The notes under the pieces are model-generated. The model was not told the origin of the DNA. It searched no databases and was given only the letters and a program-made list of their open reading frames with translations. 64,000 nt of DNA, taken from contig NZ_CP013692.1 in assembly GCF_001477625.1 (NCBI RefSeq), positions 1,302,001 through 1,366,000 of the forward strand. Reading direction: 5' to 3'. Source of the stretch: Paucibacter sp. KCTC 42545 (GTDB taxonomy: Bacteria; Pseudomonadota; Gammaproteobacteria; Burkholderiales; Burkholderiaceae_C). The position numbers and the translations under genes were made by a program. Positions 1 to 8,265 of this stretch are shown piece by piece; the stretch's first letter is position 1, and each line of letters opens with the position of its first letter.

Positions 1-2
1 AG

Positions 3-701
3 ATCACTGCGCTGGTCGACGCCGGGATGCAGCGGGCGCGAGCCCAGCAGTCCGAGCGCCAGTATCTTGGTGCCTCGCGGTTGGGCGCTGCCTGCGAGCG
101 TGCGCTGCAGTTTGAGTACGCCAAGGCTCCCGTCGATCACGGCCGGGACACCCCGGGCCGGATGCTGCGCATCTTCGAGCGCGGCCACGTCATGGAGGAC
201 TGCATGGTCGCGTGGCTGCGCGACGCCGGTTTCGACTTGCGTACCCGCAGGGCCGATGGCGAGCAGTTTGGCTTCTCCGTGGCTGATGGCCGTCTGCAGG
301 GCCACATCGACGGTGTCATCGTCGATGGCCCGGAGGGCTTTGCCTACCCGGCGCTCTGGGAAAACAAGTGCTTGGGCATGAAGTCCTGGCGCGAGCTGGA
401 GAAGAACCGGCTCGCCGTGGCCAAGCCCGTCTACGCCGCGCAAGTGGCGATCTACCAAGCCTATCTCGAACTGCACGAGCACCCGGCGATCTTCACGGCG
501 CTCAACGCCGACACGATGGAGATCTACACCGAGGCCGTGCTCTTTGACGCAGCCCTGGCCCAGCGCATGTCAGATCGGGCGGTGAAGGTCATCACGGCCA
601 CCGAAGCAGGCGAACTCCTGCCGCGCGCCTTCAATGACCCGACCCACTTCGAGTGCCGGATGTGCGCGTGGCAAGACCGCTGCTGGAGAACACAAGCATG
701 A
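3..701 (+). CDS. PD-(D/E)XK nuclease, phage recombination type (5' end outside window)
   Basis: The frame is open to the window edge. The residues before the first ATG at 27 read as a natural N-terminus, so the start probably lies just upstream. A GHIDGVI stretch followed by WENKC gives the D...ExK core of the PD-(D/E)XK fold. A C-terminal cysteine pair plus a third cysteine (FECRMCAWQDRCW) resembles the Cas4/RecB-type arrangement. Such proteins process DNA ends in phage replication or recombination. The stop overlaps the next start (ATGA at 698-701), so the two are co-translated. The exact substrate cannot be read from the sequence. Confidence 0.75.
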   Translation: MTALVDAGMQRARAQQSERQYLGASRLGAACERALQFEYAKAPVDHGRDTPGRMLRIFERGHVMEDCMVAWLRDAGFDLRTRRADGEQFGFSVADGRLQGHIDGVIVDGPEGFAYPALWENKCLGMKSWRELEKNRLAVAKPVYAAQVAIYQAYLELHEHPAIFTALNADTMEIYTEAVLFDAALAQRMSDRAVKVITATEAGELLPRAFNDPTHFECRMCAWQDRCWRTQA

Positions 702-952
702 CCGACAACAACACCCCGGCCACCGGCATCGAGCCGATGATCGATGCCAAGCAGGCGGCCGCCGCGTTGCGCCTGCCGTACTACTGGTTCGCCGACCACG
801 CGATGCGCACCAAGTACCGGATTCCGCACTACCTGATGGGCGGTCTGGTGCGCTACCGCCTGTCCGAACTCTCTGCGTGGGCCACGCGCAGCACCGCCGT
901 TCAGGGCCGTGATGCTCAGGATGCGGACGCACCTGTCGAGGGAGCCGAATGA
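698..952 (+). CDS. Small HTH/excisionase-like phage protein
   Basis: This is an 84-residue protein that starts at ATG 698, inside the stop of the nuclease gene. Residues about 14-60 (IDAKQAAAALRLP...YWF...RY.LSELSAW) read like a helix-turn-helix of the MerR/excisionase-like kind, where a short helix recognises DNA and an arginine-rich strand follows. It overlaps the primase start by four bases (949-952). The position in the early block suggests a regulator or replication accessory factor. No close family is recognised. Confidence 0.6.
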   Translation: MTDNNTPATGIEPMIDAKQAAAALRLPYYWFADHAMRTKYRIPHYLMGGLVRYRLSELSAWATRSTAVQGRDAQDADAPVEGAE

Positions 953-3240
953 TCGACTTCAACGACACAACCCAACCTGCGGAGCACAACAGGGAGTCTG
1001 AACGAGACGAGATTCGCGCAGATCTGCTGGCGCGACTGGAGTCGGTGCTGACCACGATGTTTCCGGCTGGCAAGAAGCGCCGTGGCAAGTTCCTGATCGG
1101 CGACATCCTCGGCAGTCCAGGTGACAGCCTCGAGGTGGTGCTCGAAGGTGAGAAGGCCGGTCTGTGGACGGATCGTGCCGACAACTCAGGCGGCGACATC
1201 TATGCGCTGATCGGCGGCTACTGCGGCATCAACGTTCACAGCGACTTTCCCCGCGTGCTGGATGCCGCTGCTGACCTGCTCGGGCGGTCGCGGTCGGTGC
1301 CGGTGCGCAAAACGAAGAAGGAAGCGCCGGTCGACGACCTCGGCCCGGCTACGGCGAAGTGGGACTACTTCGATGCCGTTGGCAAGCTGATCGCCGTCGT
1401 CTACCGCTATGACCCACCGGGTGGCAAGAAGGAATTCCGACCGTGGGACGCCAAACGCCGCAAGATGGCCCCGCCCGAGCCGCGCCCGCTGTTCAACCAG
1501 CCCGGCCTTGCTGCGGCAAGCCACATCGTCCTGGTCGAGGGCGAGAAGTGCGCGCAGGCATTGATCGCCAGCGGCGTGGTGGCCACCACGGCTATGCACG
1601 GTGCCAATGCCCCGGTCGACAAGACCGACTGGTCACCACTGGCTGGCAAAACGGTTCTGATCTGGCCCGACCGCGATGCGCCGGGGTGGGACTATGCCGA
1701 CCGGGCTTCGCAAGCGATTTTGCACGCAGGCGCGACCTCGGTCGCCATCCTCATGCCGCCCGACGACAAGCCGGAGGGGTGGGACGCCGCCGACGCCATT
1801 CCCGAAGGCTTCGATGTCGGTGGCTTTCTGGCCGTCGGCGAGCGGATGCCGGTGATGCGCTCGGTGGAGGAAGCACCTTCGCCAGACCTGCTGACGGGCA
1901 TTGATTGGACGACCGAGGATGGCCTGTCCAGCGCTTTCACCCGCCGCTATGGCGAAGACTGGCGCTACTGTGCCCTTTGGGGCAAGTGGCTGGTCTGGAC
2001 GGGTGTGCGCTGGAATCCCGATCAGGTGCTCTACGTGTCGCATCTCTCCAGGGGCATCTGCCGCAACGCCTCGCTGAAAGCGGACACGCCGAGGCTCAAG
2101 GGCAAGCTGGCCAGTTCCGCCACGATCTCGTCGGTTGAAAAGATCGCGCGCTCCGACCCGAAGCACGCATCCACCGCCGAGGAATGGGACGCCGATATCT
2201 GGGCGCTGAACACCCCTGGTGGCGTGGTCGATCTGCGCACGGGCCGGATGCGCCCGCACCGGCGCGATGACCGAATGACCAAGGTGACCACGGCCACGCC
2301 ACAGGGCAATCCGGACAGCGCCTGCCCGACGTGGCGAGCCTTCCTCACGGATGTCACCGGTGGCGACGCCGATCTGATGGCCTACCTGCAACTGATGGTT
2401 GGCTACTGTCTGACGGGCGTCACCAGCGAACACGCGCTGTTCTTCTTGTACGGCACAGGCGCGAACGGCAAGTCGGTGTTCGTCAACGTGCTGACCACCA
2501 TCCTGGGCGACTACGCGGCCAACGCGCCGATGGACACGTTCATGGAGGCGCGCAACGACCGGCACCCGACCGATCTCGCAGGGCTGCGCGGCGCACGCTT
2601 CGTGTCATCCATCGAAACCGAGCAAGGGCGGCGCTGGAACGAGTCCAAGGTCAAGGCCATCACGGGCGGCGACAAGGTGTCCGCGCGCTTCATGCGCCAG
2701 GACTTCTTCGAGTATCTGCCGCAGTTTAAGTTGGTGATCGCGGGCAATCACAAGCCGTCGATCCGCAATGTCGACGAGGCGATGAAGCGCCGACTTCACC
2801 TGATCCCGTTCACGGTGACGATCCCGCCCGAGCGCCGCGACGGTAGGCTGACCGAGAAGCTGCTCAAGGAGCGCGATGGGATTCTGGCGTGGGCCGTCGA
2901 GGGCTGCAGCCGTTGGCAACGCCAGGGCTTGAAGCCGCCCGCCAGCGTGGTGTCGGCGACCGAGGAGTATTTCGAGGCCGAGGACGCGCTCGGGCAGTGG
3001 ATCGAAGAACGCTGTCTGTTGGCCAAGTCCCACCGTGAAGGCGTCTCTGAACTGTTCGCCGACTGGCGCGAATGGGCCGAGCGCGCGGGCGAGTACGTGG
3101 GCTCGGTCAAGCGCTTCTCGGAGCTGATGGCGACTCGCAAGTTCGAGAAATGTCGGCTGACCGGAGGGGCTCGCGCCATCGCGGGCATCGCCCTCAGGCC
3201 CAAGCCGTACAGCCACGCATACCCCTACCGCGATGACTGA
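949..3240 (+). CDS. Phage/plasmid primase-helicase (P4/D5 family)
   Basis: The product is 763 residues long. The N-terminal half carries a Toprim-like stretch (HIVLVEGEKCAQAL from residue ~192) preceded by a primase-like region. The C-terminal half holds the SF3/D5 helicase with Walker A GTGANGKS at residues 502-509. Downstream are a Walker B/sensor-type segment (KLVIAGNHKP) and the D5-type C-terminal domain. Such proteins prime and unwind DNA at the phage origin. The neighbours (nuclease, HTH, RuvC-like) fit a replication block. A long inverted repeat lies immediately after the stop and could be connected to replication initiation or to transcript folding. Confidence 0.88.
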   Translation: MIDFNDTTQPAEHNRESERDEIRADLLARLESVLTTMFPAGKKRRGKFLIGDILGSPGDSLEVVLEGEKAGLWTDRADNSGGDIYALIGGYCGINVHSDFPRVLDAAADLLGRSRSVPVRKTKKEAPVDDLGPATAKWDYFDAVGKLIAVVYRYDPPGGKKEFRPWDAKRRKMAPPEPRPLFNQPGLAAASHIVLVEGEKCAQALIASGVVATTAMHGANAPVDKTDWSPLAGKTVLIWPDRDAPGWDYADRASQAILHAGATSVAILMPPDDKPEGWDAADAIPEGFDVGGFLAVGERMPVMRSVEEAPSPDLLTGIDWTTEDGLSSAFTRRYGEDWRYCALWGKWLVWTGVRWNPDQVLYVSHLSRGICRNASLKADTPRLKGKLASSATISSVEKIARSDPKHASTAEEWDADIWALNTPGGVVDLRTGRMRPHRRDDRMTKVTTATPQGNPDSACPTWRAFLTDVTGGDADLMAYLQLMVGYCLTGVTSEHALFFLYGTGANGKSVFVNVLTTILGDYAANAPMDTFMEARNDRHPTDLAGLRGARFVSSIETEQGRRWNESKVKAITGGDKVSARFMRQDFFEYLPQFKLVIAGNHKPSIRNVDEAMKRRLHLIPFTVTIPPERRDGRLTEKLLKERDGILAWAVEGCSRWQRQGLKPPASVVSATEEYFEAEDALGQWIEERCLLAKSHREGVSELFADWREWAERAGEYVGSVKRFSELMATRKFEKCRLTGGARAIAGIALRPKPYSHAYPYRDD

Positions 3241-3247
3241 CCAATCC

Positions 3248-3347
3248 GGGCGAGTGACGGATTTGACGGGTTTCCTGATTGACGCGCTACACGTGCGCGC
3301 ACATAAAGGACGTTGTCCTGACAACCCGTCGCATCCGTCACTCGCCC
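3248..3347. repeat. 25-bp imperfect inverted repeat between primase and resolvase genes
   Basis: The left arm is 3248-3272 and the right arm 3323-3347. The arms are reverse complements over 25 bases with two mismatches. The 50-base spacer holds smaller palindromes (AGGAC-GTT-GTCCT, and a GCGC pair). Within the left arm TTTGACGG-like words repeat directly. This is the only noncoding gap in the early block. It could be an origin, a regulatory hairpin or a recombination site. Confidence 0.7.
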
Positions 3348-3368
3348 ACCCAACACGGAGTAAAGACG

Positions 3369-3833
3369 ATGAACACGACAATCCTGGCCCTTGATCTGGG
3401 CACACACACCGGGTGGGCTCTGCAGCACCTGGACGGCACCATCACCAGCGGCACGGAGCACTTCAAGCCGCAGCGATTCGAAGGCGGCGGAATGCGATTC
3501 CTTCGATTCAAGCGCTGGCTCAACGAACTCCTCTCGGCCAGCAATCACATCAACGCGGTTTTCTTCGAGGAAGTTCGACGGCACGCGGGCGTTGATGCGG
3601 CGCACGCCTACGGTGGGTTCATGGGGCACCTGACCGCGTGGTGTGAGCATCACAACATCCCTTACCAGGGCGTTCCGGTTGGCACGATCAAGAAGCACGC
3701 GACCGGCAAAGGCAATGCGGGCAAGGACGAAATGATCACGTCCGTCCGCGAACGTGGTCACACCCCTGTCGATGACAACGAGGCCGACGCGCTGGCCCTG
3801 CTGCATTGGGCCATCGAGACACAGGAGGTGTGA
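3369..3833 (+). CDS. RuvC-like Holliday junction resolvase / RNase H-fold nuclease
   Basis: The 154-residue product starts at ATG 3369, preceded by the GGAGTAAAGACG ribosome-binding region. The N-terminal ALDLGTHTGWAL (Asp9) is the first acidic strand of the RuvC/RNase H fold. A second acidic pair follows in VFFEEV, and the C-terminal DDNEADALALL supplies the last catalytic acidic residues. Phage enzymes of this kind cut branched DNA before packaging. It sits after the primase and 1 nt before a small GTG-start gene. Confidence 0.82.
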   Translation: MNTTILALDLGTHTGWALQHLDGTITSGTEHFKPQRFEGGGMRFLRFKRWLNELLSASNHINAVFFEEVRRHAGVDAAHAYGGFMGHLTAWCEHHNIPYQGVPVGTIKKHATGKGNAGKDEMITSVRERGHTPVDDNEADALALLHWAIETQEV

Positions 3834-3834
3834 C

Positions 3835-4044
3835 GTGAAGGTGCCGACACCCCAATACCGCTGCCCCCTTGGTCGGCTGCAGCCGCAAGCCACGGATCTG
3901 GACGCCATCAAGGAACGTGGCTGGCGTGATCAACACATCCTGGTGGTCAACGCGTCCGACGACCGTCTGGACTTCATCGAACGCGAGATCGTGCGACGCA
4001 TTGGTGAACGCCTGTACGGGCCAGGAGGGACACGTCATGGCTGA
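3835..4044 (+). CDS. Small hypothetical phage protein
   Basis: A GTG start at 3835 is preceded by AGGAGGTG, a strong ribosome-binding site. The product has 69 residues with a mixed basic/acidic helix near the C-terminus (DRLDFIEREIVRRIGERL). The last codons overlap the next gene (ATG at 4037). The gene is supported by its strong ribosome-binding site and tight coupling. No function can be assigned. Confidence 0.6.
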   Translation: MKVPTPQYRCPLGRLQPQATDLDAIKERGWRDQHILVVNASDDRLDFIEREIVRRIGERLYGPGGTRHG

Positions 4045-4453
4045 GTGGACAACTGACGACGTTGCAGTACGCTTCGAAGAGGCCGCCACCACCGGACGAC
4101 GTCTGCCCCCTGTGCGTGTGCAAGGCTACTTCAACTGCTGGCCCGCCTTCGTTCGCAAGGAGTGGGAAGCCTTTGCTGCCGACGAGAAGATGTACCGACC
4201 CTTCCCTCCAAGCCCCGAGGCCATCGACCGGATGCTGGAGACGATGCGCTGGGTGCAGTGGCTCGAGGTTGAGCAGCGCCACCTCGTGTGGATGCGGGCC
4301 AAGCGCTACGGCTGGAGGGACATCACGATTCGCTTTGCCTGCGACCGGACGACGGCGTGGCGGCGTTGGCAGAGGGCAATGGAGATCGTGGCTGCGAACC
4401 TCAACAGCGAAGGCGTGCGGTTGCTTTCCAAAAACGTGGGCAATTTAGGGTAA
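4037..4453 (+). CDS. DUF6362-like phage protein with C-terminal HTH
   Basis: The product is 138 residues from ATG 4037, with GGAGGG upstream. The C-terminal third (LVWMRAKRYGWRDITIRFACDRTTAWRRW) reads as a sigma-like helix-turn-helix. The middle (P.SPEAIDRMLETMRWVQWL) matches my recollection of DUF6362 proteins found ahead of phage packaging genes. It is the last gene before a 315-base noncoding gap and a terminator. A transcription or packaging accessory role is possible. Confidence 0.65.
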   Translation: MAEWTTDDVAVRFEEAATTGRRLPPVRVQGYFNCWPAFVRKEWEAFAADEKMYRPFPPSPEAIDRMLETMRWVQWLEVEQRHLVWMRAKRYGWRDITIRFACDRTTAWRRWQRAMEIVAANLNSEGVRLLSKNVGNLG

Positions 4454-4718
4454 TGCTTGCCGCGCTGGTCCCTGCTTTGCCTTGCTTGTCCGTTTCGAGG
4501 CCCGGAAGCCCTGCAACAAAACAGCCCGGTCGGGGGTAGTATTTCGGCTATCTTCTGGACAGCGGTGACGGTTGAGGCGATGGGCCCAGGCAAAAGGGGT
4601 CCTTCCTTCCCAAATCGCAATGCGGGGGGCGCGAGCGCGGCATTCGCCTAGCGTCCGACTGCAAACCAAGGTTTGCAGGGTTTGCAGTTTGCACCCGCCC
4701 CAGTCCGCACCCATCACG
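4454..4718. other. Noncoding stretch upstream of methyltransferase genes
   Basis: No convincing gene is present. The stretch contains a GGGGTCCTTCC block near 4598, a GC run (GCGGGGGGCGCGAGCGCGGC) near 4621-4641, and reiterated TTTGCA words at about 4661-4692. These features resemble the kind of sequence found at phage cos or regulatory regions, but nothing here proves that. It separates the early block from the ParB-methyltransferase genes. Confidence 0.4.
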
Positions 4719-4755
4719 AGCCCGCCCACGGTTTTCCGTCGGCGGGCTTTCTATT
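4719..4755 (+). terminator. Rho-independent terminator
   Basis: AGCCCGCC (4719-4726) pairs with GGCGGGCT (4741-4748), with an inner ACGG/CCGT stem around a TTTT loop, followed by TTCTATTT. It ends transcription coming from the early block and lies just upstream of the CTG start proposed for the first methyltransferase gene. Confidence 0.75.
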
Positions 4756-4768
4756 TGAGGAATCGATT

Positions 4769-6178
4769 CTGAACACGCTCAACGTCGAGTACCGCAAGGT
4801 CGAGGCGCTGATCCCCTACGCCCGCAATCCACGCACGCACACTGACGAGCAGGTGGCCAAGATCGCCGCCAGCATCGTCGAGTACGGCTGGACGAATCCG
4901 GTGCTGGTGGACGGCGACAACGGGATCATTGCGGGCCACGGTCGTCTGGCCGCCGCGCGCAAGCTCGGGCTGGATCAGGTGCCGGTGATAGAACTGGCAC
5001 ACCTCTCGCCCACGCAGAAGCGTGCCTACGTCATCTCTGACAACCGGCTGGCGCTCGACGCCGGTTGGAACGAGGAGATGCTGGCGCTGGAAATGGCTGA
5101 GCTGTCCGAGGCCGGGTACGACCTTGCGTTGACCGGTTTCGAGGATGCCGAGATCGAGGCCTTGCTCGCTGACGAGGTGGAAACCGATGACGTCGATCAG
5201 GAGCCCGATGCCGACGAGTCGGACGTTGCTGACGATGTGCCCGATGCGCCGGTCGTACCAGTGTCCCGCACCGGCGATGTCTGGGCAATTGGCTCCCATC
5301 GTCTGATCTGTGGCGACGCCACCGACACGGCCGTAGTCGCCACGCTGATGCAGGACGATTCGGCCCGGCTGTGCTTCACCTCACCGCCCTATGGCAACCA
5401 GCGCGACTACACCTCCAGCGGCATCAACGATTGGGATGGCCTGATGCGCGGCGTGTTCGCCAAGGTGCCAATGGCCGACGACGGGCAGGTGCTGGTCAAC
5501 CTCGGGCTGATCCACCGCGACAACGAAGTCATCCCGTATTGGGATGCGTGGCTTGGCTGGATGCGCGCGCAGGGCTGGCGGCGCTTCGCTTGGTACGTCT
5601 GGGATCAGGGACCGGGGATGCCCGGTGACTGGGCGGGCCGCTTCGCCCCGAGCTTCGAGTTCGTGTTTCACTTCAACCGCGCCAGCCGCAAGCCAAACAA
5701 GATCGTGCCCTGCAAGCACGCGGGCCAGGAATCGCATCTGCGCGCCGATGGCTCATCCACGGCGATGCGCGGCAAGGACGGCGAGGTCGGCGGCTGGACG
5801 CACAAGGGGCAGCCGACGCAGGACACCCGGATTCCCGACTCGGTGATCCGCGTGATGCGCCACAAGGGCAAGATCGGTCAGGACATCGACCACCCGGCCG
5901 TGTTCCCGGTGGCGCTGCCGGAGTTCGTGATCGAGGCCTACTCGGACATCGGCGACGTTGTGTTCGAGCCCTTCGGTGGCAGTGGCACGACGATGCTGGC
6001 CGCGCAGCGCACGGGGCGCGTGTGTCGCAGCGTGGAGATCGCGCCGGAGTACGTGGACGTCGCCATCAAGCGCTTCCAGCAGAACCACCCCGGTGTGCCC
6101 GTCACGCTGCTGGTCACCGACCAATCCTTCGATCACGTCGCCAGTGAACGTCTGGCCACCACGGAGGTAGCGCAATGA
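4769..6178 (+). CDS. ParB-like nuclease domain fused to DNA methyltransferase (first copy)
   Basis: The proposed start is CTG 4769, with GAGG at 4757-4760 and 8 nt spacing. Upstream in-frame codons run through the terminator hairpin and are unlikely to be translated. The N-terminal ParB/sulfiredoxin-like domain carries NPRTH and GHGRLAAARKLG. An acidic linker follows, then an N6/N4-type methyltransferase with motif IV SPPY at residues 205-208 and SAM-binding FGGSG at 402-406 (motif IV before motif I, as in beta-class enzymes). Phage methyltransferases of this type probably protect phage DNA from restriction. Its stop overlaps the next, paralogous gene. Confidence 0.82.
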   Translation: MNTLNVEYRKVEALIPYARNPRTHTDEQVAKIAASIVEYGWTNPVLVDGDNGIIAGHGRLAAARKLGLDQVPVIELAHLSPTQKRAYVISDNRLALDAGWNEEMLALEMAELSEAGYDLALTGFEDAEIEALLADEVETDDVDQEPDADESDVADDVPDAPVVPVSRTGDVWAIGSHRLICGDATDTAVVATLMQDDSARLCFTSPPYGNQRDYTSSGINDWDGLMRGVFAKVPMADDGQVLVNLGLIHRDNEVIPYWDAWLGWMRAQGWRRFAWYVWDQGPGMPGDWAGRFAPSFEFVFHFNRASRKPNKIVPCKHAGQESHLRADGSSTAMRGKDGEVGGWTHKGQPTQDTRIPDSVIRVMRHKGKIGQDIDHPAVFPVALPEFVIEAYSDIGDVVFEPFGGSGTTMLAAQRTGRVCRSVEIAPEYVDVAIKRFQQNHPGVPVTLLVTDQSFDHVASERLATTEVAQ

Positions 6179-7446
6179 CCGCCTCGTGGTTTGCCGACAA
6201 GATCGAGCAGTGGCCGACCGCCAAGCTGCTGCCCTATGCCCGCAATGCGCGCACCCACTCGGACGATCAGGTGGCGCAGATCGCTGCGTCGATTGCCGAG
6301 TTCGGATTCACCAACCCGATCCTCGCCGGTAGCGACGGTGTGATCGTCGCTGGTCACGGACGGCTTGCTGCTGCGCAGAAGCTCGGGCTGGCGGTGGTGC
6401 CGGTGGTGGTGCTCGATCATCTGAGCGCGACGCAGCGCCGGGCACTGGTTATCGCGGATAACCGCATTGCCGAGAACGCAGGCTGGGATGACGCGATGCT
6501 GCGCATCGAGATCGCATCACTGCAGGATGACGACTTTGACGTGTCGCTGACCGGCTTCGATGCCGATGCGCTTGCCGAATTGATGGCGGGCGACGAGCCG
6601 GATGGCGAAGGCGAAACAGATGACGATGCGGTGCCCGACGTGTCAGAGACACCCGTCTCGCGCCCGGGCGACATCTGGTTGCTGGGCGGCCACCGTCTGC
6701 TGTGTGGCGACTCCACCGTGGCTGAGAGCTACGACCGGGTTCTCGATGGCGAGCCGGTGGATATGGTCTTCACCGACCCGCCGTACAACGTGAACTACGC
6801 CAACAGCGCCAAGGACAAGATGCGGGGCAAGGATCGCGCAATCCTGAACGACAACCTCGGCGACGGCTTCTACGACTTCCTGCTGGCGGCGCTGACGCCG
6901 ACCATCGGGAACTGCCGGGGCGGCATCTACGTGGCGATGTCGTCCAGCGAACTGGATGTGCTGCAGGCAGCGTTCCGTGCCGCCGGTGGAAAGTGGTCGA
7001 CGTTCATCATTTGGGCCAAGAACACCTTCACGCTGGGCCGGGCCGACTACCAGCGCCAGTACGAGCCAATCCTGTACGGATGGCCCGAGGGCGCGCAGCG
7101 TCACTGGTGCGGCGACCGCGACCAGGGCGACGTATGGAACATCAAGAAGCCGCAGAAGAACGACCTGCATCCGACGATGAAGCCGGTGGAGTTGGTCGAG
7201 CGCGCCATTCGCAATTCGAGCCGCCCCGGCAACGTGGTGCTCGATCCCTTCGGTGGTTCCGGCACAACACTGATCGCCGCCGAAAAGTCAGGACGGCTGG
7301 CACGGCTGATCGAGCTCGACCCGAAGTACGCGGACGTGATCGTGCGCCGCTGGCAGGAATGGACTGGCAAGCAAGCCACCCGTGAGTCAGATGGCGCGCT
7401 GTTCGATGATCAGGCGGCGAGCGACTCTTCCGCGATCTCGCAATGA
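6175..7446 (+). CDS. ParB-like nuclease domain fused to DNA methyltransferase (second copy)
   Basis: The 423-residue product has the same layout as the preceding gene: a ParB-like domain (YARNARTHSDDQ, GHGRLAAAQKLG), an acidic linker, and a methyltransferase with DPPY at residues 201-204 and DPFGGSGTT near the C-terminus. The DPPY motif differs from SPPY in the first copy, so the two probably recognise different targets or bases. It overlaps the first gene by four bases (6175-6178). It also overlaps, tail to tail, the leftward gene ending at 7410. This gives a convergent 37-base overlap. Confidence 0.85.
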   Translation: MTASWFADKIEQWPTAKLLPYARNARTHSDDQVAQIAASIAEFGFTNPILAGSDGVIVAGHGRLAAAQKLGLAVVPVVVLDHLSATQRRALVIADNRIAENAGWDDAMLRIEIASLQDDDFDVSLTGFDADALAELMAGDEPDGEGETDDDAVPDVSETPVSRPGDIWLLGGHRLLCGDSTVAESYDRVLDGEPVDMVFTDPPYNVNYANSAKDKMRGKDRAILNDNLGDGFYDFLLAALTPTIGNCRGGIYVAMSSSELDVLQAAFRAAGGKWSTFIIWAKNTFTLGRADYQRQYEPILYGWPEGAQRHWCGDRDQGDVWNIKKPQKNDLHPTMKPVELVERAIRNSSRPGNVVLDPFGGSGTTLIAAEKSGRLARLIELDPKYADVIVRRWQEWTGKQATRESDGALFDDQAASDSSAISQ

Positions 7447-7778
7447 ATCACGAACCCCGTCAGGTAAGGCAGGCCGCGCGGGATGCCGTACTGCTTGCTG
7501 GTCTGGCGGCCAATCGTCCAGCCCATCCACTGTTGGGTGGCGGCGGTGATCGCGTCCGCCAGGGTCTGGCCCCCGTACAGCCCGTTTTGCACATCGTCCG
7601 CAAAGTGGCGTCCGTGGCGGCTGTCGAGGAAGACCTGGACTGATTCGAGGGGCTGGCTGGTGGCGTCCGAGATGGCGGTCATCGCCAGGGGCCACGCGGC
7701 GATGGCGTGTTCGTTCATCGTGCCCCAGAAGCCCCAGGCTTCGTTCTGGGTGGCGGGGATCTGTTGGCTGGTATTCAT
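7410..7778 (-). CDS. Hypothetical phage protein
   Basis: The product has 122 residues from ATG 7778, with GGAGCC upstream. Visible features are an aromatic N-terminus (AWGFWGTMNEHA) and a C-terminal GIPRGLPYLTG segment. It is the last gene of the leftward four-gene cluster. It is preceded by a copy of the shared leader repeat 39 bases before its start. The function is unknown. Its 3' end overlaps the end of the second methyltransferase gene on the other strand. Confidence 0.7.
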   Translation of the reverse strand: MNTSQQIPATQNEAWGFWGTMNEHAIAAWPLAMTAISDATSQPLESVQVFLDSRHGRHFADDVQNGLYGGQTLADAITAATQQWMGWTIGRQTSKQYGIPRGLPYLTGFVIHCEIAEESLAA

Positions 7779-7817
7779 CTCTGGCTCCTTGGGGTTGATC
7801 GTTGCGACACCCGTAGT

Positions 7818-7867
7818 AACGCGCTGTTCGATTGAGAAGCCAAGTTGTTCTTGGCTTCTTTCTCAAT
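7818..7867 (-). repeat. Leader repeat copy 1 with hairpin
   Basis: AACGCGCTGTTC at 7818-7829 is followed by a hairpin at 7831-7867 (GAAGCCAAG / CTTGGCTTC with an outer ATTGAG / CTCAAT pair). The core lies 39 bases upstream of the leftward start at 7778. The same arrangement occurs at two other genes in the cluster. Confidence 0.75.
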
Positions 7868-7876
7868 CTATTTCGA

Positions 7877-8236
7877 TCACCCGAGACGGGCTACGTAGCG
7901 TGCGTAGTCGCCGCCCTCTGGATTCACGTAAAGGTAGGGGCGACCCGGTGCGGTGACCTCGACGCAGAGATAGCCGTCGCCGGTGCCGCCACCTTTGCCA
8001 CGCAGCCAGTCGCGCGATACCAACAGGCTGCGGGCAAAGGCATCGAACTCGTCGACGGTGAGTTCCTTCGTCTCGGTGACGTAAACCTTGGTCTGACCCA
8101 GGCCGCCAACTTCGTCCAAGTCGGCAGGCTTGCGGGCAAACGGCAATCGGAGGCTCAACTCCTCGACCTGCAAGGTGGTGTCACCAAACTGCAGGGTGCG
8201 AGGCGTGCGTTCGATGGTGATGGTCATGGTGCTCAT
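7877..8236 (-). CDS. Hypothetical phage protein
   Basis: The product is 119 residues from ATG 8236, with GGAGAACATCC upstream. It appears to be a compact beta-rich protein: the N-terminus reads MTITIERTPRTLQFGD and the C-terminus ends in YLYVNPEGGDYARYVARLG. It follows the DUF3489 gene with a 29-base gap and is the one gene of this cluster that lacks the leader repeat. That suggests co-transcription with its upstream neighbour. The function is unknown. Confidence 0.68.
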   Translation of the reverse strand: MSTMTITIERTPRTLQFGDTTLQVEELSLRLPFARKPADLDEVGGLGQTKVYVTETKELTVDEFDAFARSLLVSRDWLRGKGGGTGDGYLCVEVTAPGRPYLYVNPEGGDYARYVARLG

Positions 8237-8265
8237 GGATGTTCTCCTGGGTGTTGGCGTGTCGA

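Noticed and set aside
7831..7867. Classical terminator at the hairpin of leader copy 1
   Set aside because: No proper T-tract follows on either strand, and the hairpin recurs in the leaders, so a leader element is the better reading.
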